Shown here: positions 60,175 to 64,000 of the stretch, piece after piece
How positions within the stretch are numbered: position 1 is the first letter of the stretch
Layout of the letters: the number at the start of each line of letters is the position of its first letter
Assembly (NCBI GenBank): GCA_013350335.1
Contig: CM023532.1
Span: 38,131,708 to 38,195,707, forward strand
Reading direction: 5' to 3'
DNA length: 64,000 nucleotides
Origin: Chimonanthus salicifolius
Taxonomy: Eukaryota; Streptophyta; Magnoliopsida; Laurales; Calycanthaceae
The notes under the pieces: model-generated
Databases searched by the model: none
What the model saw: the letters and a program-made list of their open reading frames with translations, nothing else
Told to the model about the DNA's origin: nothing
Position numbers and translations under genes: made by a program

Positions 60175-60715
60175 GACGTCAACTAGAAAAGTCACTTCAG
60201 AATATCCTTTAACAGAGAGTAGCTCTTGGAAAACTAGGGTGCCAAATTGTTAATGAGAGATTGAATGTTTATTATGGATTGGGCTCTATATGATTGAGTG
60301 GAATAGAGAGAAAATTTTATGGATAATATAATTTTAGATTTTTCCATCTAATTATCATCACCTTTCAAGATATGCTATAAAAATAATGACTTATAACAAT
60401 TAAATTTTTAAAATTTGAAATCACAATACTAAAATAAACAAATGAAGATAAAAAATTTAACCATCTATTTTTAGTGTCATTCTAAAATTTCCTTTATACA
60501 AATGGGTGCAGGATAAAAAAGAGGGAGTTCTTCGACAAAGCGAATTGATTTGGACGCCAATATTTTACCAACGTTAGACACCACTGTACAATAAATTAAT
60601 TTATTTCCTGTTTTGTTTTTCTATTTTAAACTAACTTAATGAAAGAATAAAATGAAAAAAAAATTCAATTATCGCCGAACAATATCTATGGTTAGTGAAG
60701 ACACTAGTGTTTGAA
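60175..60715. other. AT-rich spacer
   Basis: No feature is supported. Confidence 0.5.
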
Positions 60716-60872
60716 TGTGTAGTTCAAATAGTTGCCTTCTTCCTCAAGAAGTAGGAGATTGAAGGTTCGAACTTTCATGGCATAATCTTGACGTGCCTTA
60801 GGGGTAATAGACTCACGTATGAAGATTTTATGCAGAGTATTCTACAATTTTCCATACGTAAATAAAAAAAAA
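60716..60872 (+). mobile_element. tRNA-derived SINE family 1 (plus orientation)
   Basis: A box gtgtagttcaaatagttg, B box aaggttcgaactttc, body ccttaggggtaatagactca and tail acgtaaataaaaaaaaa. This is the only copy on the plus strand. Confidence 0.78.
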
Positions 60873-61193
60873 TTCCTATACTTATTAACACATCCGACTA
60901 CCCAGTCGAGCACATGGTGTATTAATGATTACGTTGATACTTATTATACTACTACATTATAGATATTTATGTTATAAATCTGTTTTCCACGAATCTGCAA
61001 AAATCCTGGGTATTTTTGGTGTCTGAGAGGGGTTTCATGTAGGACCCATTTAATATTAAATCAAATTTGTTAAAATTATATTTTCTTTTAAAATTTAATT
61101 TTAGTCATGCATCTTCACTATTAAATTAAACATGATAGGCCAAATATTTATCGAATGGATCATTTTTATTCTTAAAACCAAAGGTTAATACAA

Positions 61194-62803
61194 GGGAGCA
61201 CTTACACACACCCGGATTTCCTGCCTCTACACACCCGTTTTTGAAATTTTGGGTGAAATTACGATTTTACCCCCCGATTTTCATTCATTCGAATGAATAT
61301 TTATTCCAATGAATGCCCGTGTGTAATTTCAATTCATTCGAATGAATGGGCTGAACAGTAACACGGAATACTGCTCAGCCCATTCATTCGAATGAATGGG
61401 CCTCATTCATTCGAATGAATGGGCCTCATTCATTCAAATGAACTAATCATTCGAATGAATGGGCTTCATTCATTCAAATGAATGTTCAATGAATGAGACC
61501 CATTCATTCGAATGATTCCTTTTTCAGCCGTTCATTTCATTCATTCAGCAGTAAACATAATATTATTCGAATATTTTTTTTTTAAATTTTAAACTTATTT
61601 TTTGATCATTGTGTATTTCCAAAATTTCTCAAATTGAATATCTAGACTAATTAAAATAACCTGATAAAAATACCTTAAGACTTTAAGGTCGTTTGACACT
61701 CCTAAATATTTAAAACACAGTATTTTACAAATAAGGGTATTCCTAGGGTGTGTCAAAAATACATTTGAAAGTGTCAAAAGACCTTGAAGTCTTAAGGTAT
61801 TTTTATCAAGTTATTTTAATTAGTCTAGATATTCAATTTGAGAAATTTTAAAAATACACAGTGCTTAAAAAATAACGGTTTATGTTTTAAAATATAGACC
61901 GTTATTTTTTAAGCACTGTGTATTTTCAAAATTTCTCAAATTGAATATCTAGACTAATTAAAATAACCTGATAAAAATACCTTAAGACTTCAAGGTCTTT
62001 TGACACTCCTAAATATTTAAAACACAGTATTTTACAAATAAGGGTATCCCTAGGGTGTGTCAAAAATACATTTGAAAGTGTCAAAAGACCTTGAAGTCTC
62101 AAGGTATTTTTATCAGGTTATTTTAATTAGTCCAGATATTCAATTTGAGAAATTTTTAAAATACACAGTGCTTAAAAATAACTGTCTATATTTTAAAACA
62201 TAGACCGTTATTTTTTAAGCACTGTGTATTTTAAAAATTTCTCAAATTGAATATCTAGACTAATTAAAATAACCTGATAAAAATACCTTAAGACTTCAAG
62301 GTCTTTTGACACTTTCAAATGTATTTTTGACACACCATAGGGATACCCTTATTTGTAAAATACTGTGTTTTAAATATTTAGGAGTGTCAAACAACCTTAA
62401 AGTCTTAAGGTATTTTTATCAGGTTATTTTAATTAGTCTAGATATTCAATTTAAGAAATTTTGGAAATACACAGTGATCAAAAAATAAGTTTAAAGTTTA
62501 AAAAAAAAATATTTGAATAATATTCTGTTTACTGCTGAATGAATGAAATGAACGGCTGAAAAAGGAATCATTCGAATGAATGGGCATAGCAGTATTCCGT
62601 GTTACTGTTCAGCCCATTCATTCGAATGAATTGAAATTACACATGGACATTCATTCGAATGAATCATTCATTCGAATGAATGCCAAAATGAACTGGGCAT
62701 TCATTCGAATGAATGAAAATCGGGGGGTAAAATCGTAATTTCACCCAAAATTTCAGAAATGGGTGTGTAGAGGCAGAAAATCTGGGTGTGTGTAAGTGCT
62801 CCC
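61194..62803. mobile_element. Giant foldback palindromic-TIR element (element B), 1.6 kb
   Basis: Ends gggagcacttacacacaccc, nearly perfect inverted repeats for more than 80 bp. A 9-bp target duplication with one mismatch flanks it (ttaatacaa/ttaatataa). The outer arms are packed with the 16-bp palindrome attcattcgaatgaat. The interior is a mirrored array of a ~90-bp unit in six alternating orientations. The whole element is one palindrome centred near 62000. There is no transposase. The two mirror-image 60-codon frames inside are by-products of the symmetry. Confidence 0.87.
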
Positions 62804-63156
62804 TTAATATAATTAATTTGTCTCATTTTTAACAATATAATTATCTTTAAGATAATCTTTCTTTTTTATATAAATTTTGTAGTCTTCAGATGAAACCTAC
62901 CATATATTTTAATTATAAATAGTTAAAAATATAAAAATCTTTAAATAATAAAATATCCATTTTAAATCTCAGTTTTAATCTATAATTTTCATAAGTTGGG
63001 AAGGGGTTCAATTTTTGAAAGGGGGAGCCTAACCCAAAGCTGAAGTCCATAATCATAACAATGGTTCGCTAATCATATCTAACCAACAAAAGAGAAGCCA
63101 TTGCGCCTACTTGGAGTTGCGAGCGTCGGTGGTCCTTTTATTATCTGTCTAAAATC

Positions 63157-63167
63157 TAGCCGTTTGA
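63157..63167 (-). promoter_or_regulatory. MSA-like (mitosis-specific activator) element
   Basis: Minus strand tcaaacggcta matches 10 of 11 positions of the MSA consensus YCYAACGGYYA bound by three-repeat MYB factors. Confidence 0.55.
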
Positions 63168-63173
63168 ACTCTT

Positions 63174-63184
63174 TGTAACGGCTA
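63174..63184 (+). promoter_or_regulatory. MSA-like element, opposite orientation
   Basis: tgtaacggcta, 10 of 11 to the MSA consensus, lies six bases from the previous copy. A weaker copy (cctaacggaaa, 63324-63334) lies in the leader. Confidence 0.55.
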
Positions 63185-63382
63185 TATTTCTTTCAAATTT
63201 CAAAACTAAATCTCTCTGTCTCTCTGCGTGAATCTTCGTTCGTTTCAGCTTTGTACACCTCTTCAATAATCTCAGCAAATCTTCTCTCAGAAGCTCTTTC
63301 CAAATCCCGAAAGCACCCTAAACCCTAACGGAAAAACCCAGAAAGAACCAAGAAAATCGTATTTCCTTCTGGGCTTTCTTCC

Positions 63383-64000
63383 ATGGCTCCTACCCCTTCA
63401 TCCAAACCGGCATCGGTCCAAGGGACTCCATCCAAGACTCCGCAATCAAAGCATCGCTTACATTTCACTTCTTTAAGAAGCGCCAACCCATCTCCGAATG
63501 CCAGAGATACCCCAGCAGCAGAGCACCCTGTCGAAGTCATTGGGAGGATTCGAGATAACCCAGATCGGAAAGAGAAGCCTCTTTCGTCATTGCAGATATT
63601 ATCTGATGGTCAGATGGTTCGGCTGCGGACTGATATAGGGTATCGGGATTTCAGCCTTGATGGGGTCTCTGTTTCGGAGGATGAGGATATTGATGCATTT
63701 TACAAGAAGTTTGTTGAATCGAGGATAAATGGTGTAAAATTGGGTTCAAAATGCACGATCATGATGTACGGCCCTACTGGATCGGGGAAAAGTCATACAA
63801 TGTTTGGGTGTCCAAAGCAGCCGGGGATTGTCTATCGAGCTCTAAAAGATATTTTAGGGGGATGTGAGGAAGAAAACGGTATGGCTAATCAGGCTTTTGG
63901 CTTCGGATCATTTGTGCAAGTCACTGTTTTGGAGATATACAATGAGGAGATTTATGATCTTTTAGCGAGCAATGGCAATGGAGGTGGCATTGGGTGGCCA
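63383..64000 (+). CDS. KIN10A: Kinesin-like protein KIN-10A (PAKRP2 type), 5' part
   Basis: A plus-end-type motor associated with the phragmoplast in dividing plant cells. The frame is open from the ATG at 63383 to the window edge: 206 residues, no intron yet, truncated by the window only. A Ser/Pro-rich N-terminal extension (1-45) precedes the motor: HPVEVIGRIRDNPD (about 49-62), the P-loop YGPTGSGKSHT at 129-139, then QPGIVYRAL and VTVLEIYNEEIYDLL (180-194). The KIN-10A assignment rests on the 'PVEVIGRIRD' start and the short N-terminal extension. It fits with the nearby At4g14310 homologue, because At4g14330 in Arabidopsis is this kinesin. MSA-like sites upstream suggest G2/M expression. 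Confidence 0.9.
   Translation, partial: MAPTPSSKPASVQGTPSKTPQSKHRLHFTSLRSANPSPNARDTPAAEHPVEVIGRIRDNPDRKEKPLSSLQILSDGQMVRLRTDIGYRDFSLDGVSVSEDEDIDAFYKKFVESRINGVKLGSKCTIMMYGPTGSGKSHTMFGCPKQPGIVYRALKDILGGCEEENGMANQAFGFGSFVQVTVLEIYNEEIYDLLASNGNGGGIGWP

Noticed and set aside
61595..62488. Two nearly identical 60-codon frames in mirror orientation (61595-61777 and 62306-62488)
   Set aside because: They are the two arms of the palindromic element B; the similarity comes from the inverted repeat, not from selection on a protein.

Overview
The window is nuclear DNA from a flowering plant, most likely a woody, non-grass angiosperm. Every gene is intron-split with GT-AG boundaries. Intergenic DNA is very AT-rich and full of tRNA-derived SINEs, MITEs, LINE pieces and (TA)n tracts. 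The recognisable proteins are plant families: a long-chain-alcohol oxidase, a plastid fibrillin, a phragmoplast kinesin and cytochrome c oxidase 5C. I cannot name the species.

Layout. 1-8.9 kb: COX5C (+), a candidate 51-residue secreted peptide ORF (-), a tandem duplication carrying SINEs, and a two-exon gene for a 59-residue single-pass membrane protein (+) with a SINE in its intron. 8.9-13.2 kb: three-exon fatty-alcohol oxidase (-, 755 aa) with two MITEs in its second intron. 13.2-21.8 kb: no genes; a tandem duplication split by a hAT-like element at its junction, and an LTR relic. 21.8-27.6 kb: homologue of the KIN14B-interacting protein At4g14310 (-, 1049 aa, three exons). 29.9-38.9 kb: ankyrin/GPCR-chaperone protein of the ANKRD13 type (-, 657 aa) with one 7-kb intron full of LINE and SINE remnants. 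44.07-50.70 kb: a complete 6.6-kb Mutator-like element with ~0.5-kb terminal inverted repeats, a perfect 10-bp target duplication, a transposase interrupted by an in-frame stop, and a convergent second gene of the putative plant transposon protein type. 51.5-57.7 kb: fibrillin 4/PAP6 (+, 278 aa, four exons). 58.3-62.8 kb: LINE tail, SINEs and two more elements of the palindromic-TIR kind. 63.4 kb to the edge: 5' part of kinesin KIN-10A (+), with mitosis-specific (MSA-like) motifs upstream.

The host genes are single-copy housekeeping genes and do not form a pathway. Their order is informative: from memory, FAO3 and FBN4 are neighbours in Arabidopsis (At3g23410/At3g23400), as are the KIN14B-interacting protein and KIN-10A (At4g14310/At4g14330). 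The window may keep an ancestral gene order that later split.

The most unusual content is a set of four inverted-repeat elements (11.1, 44.1-50.7, 60.0 and 61.2-62.8 kb). They share a similar subterminal backbone, but each is packed with its own short self-complementary motif. The 6.6-kb element is the only one that carries genes.
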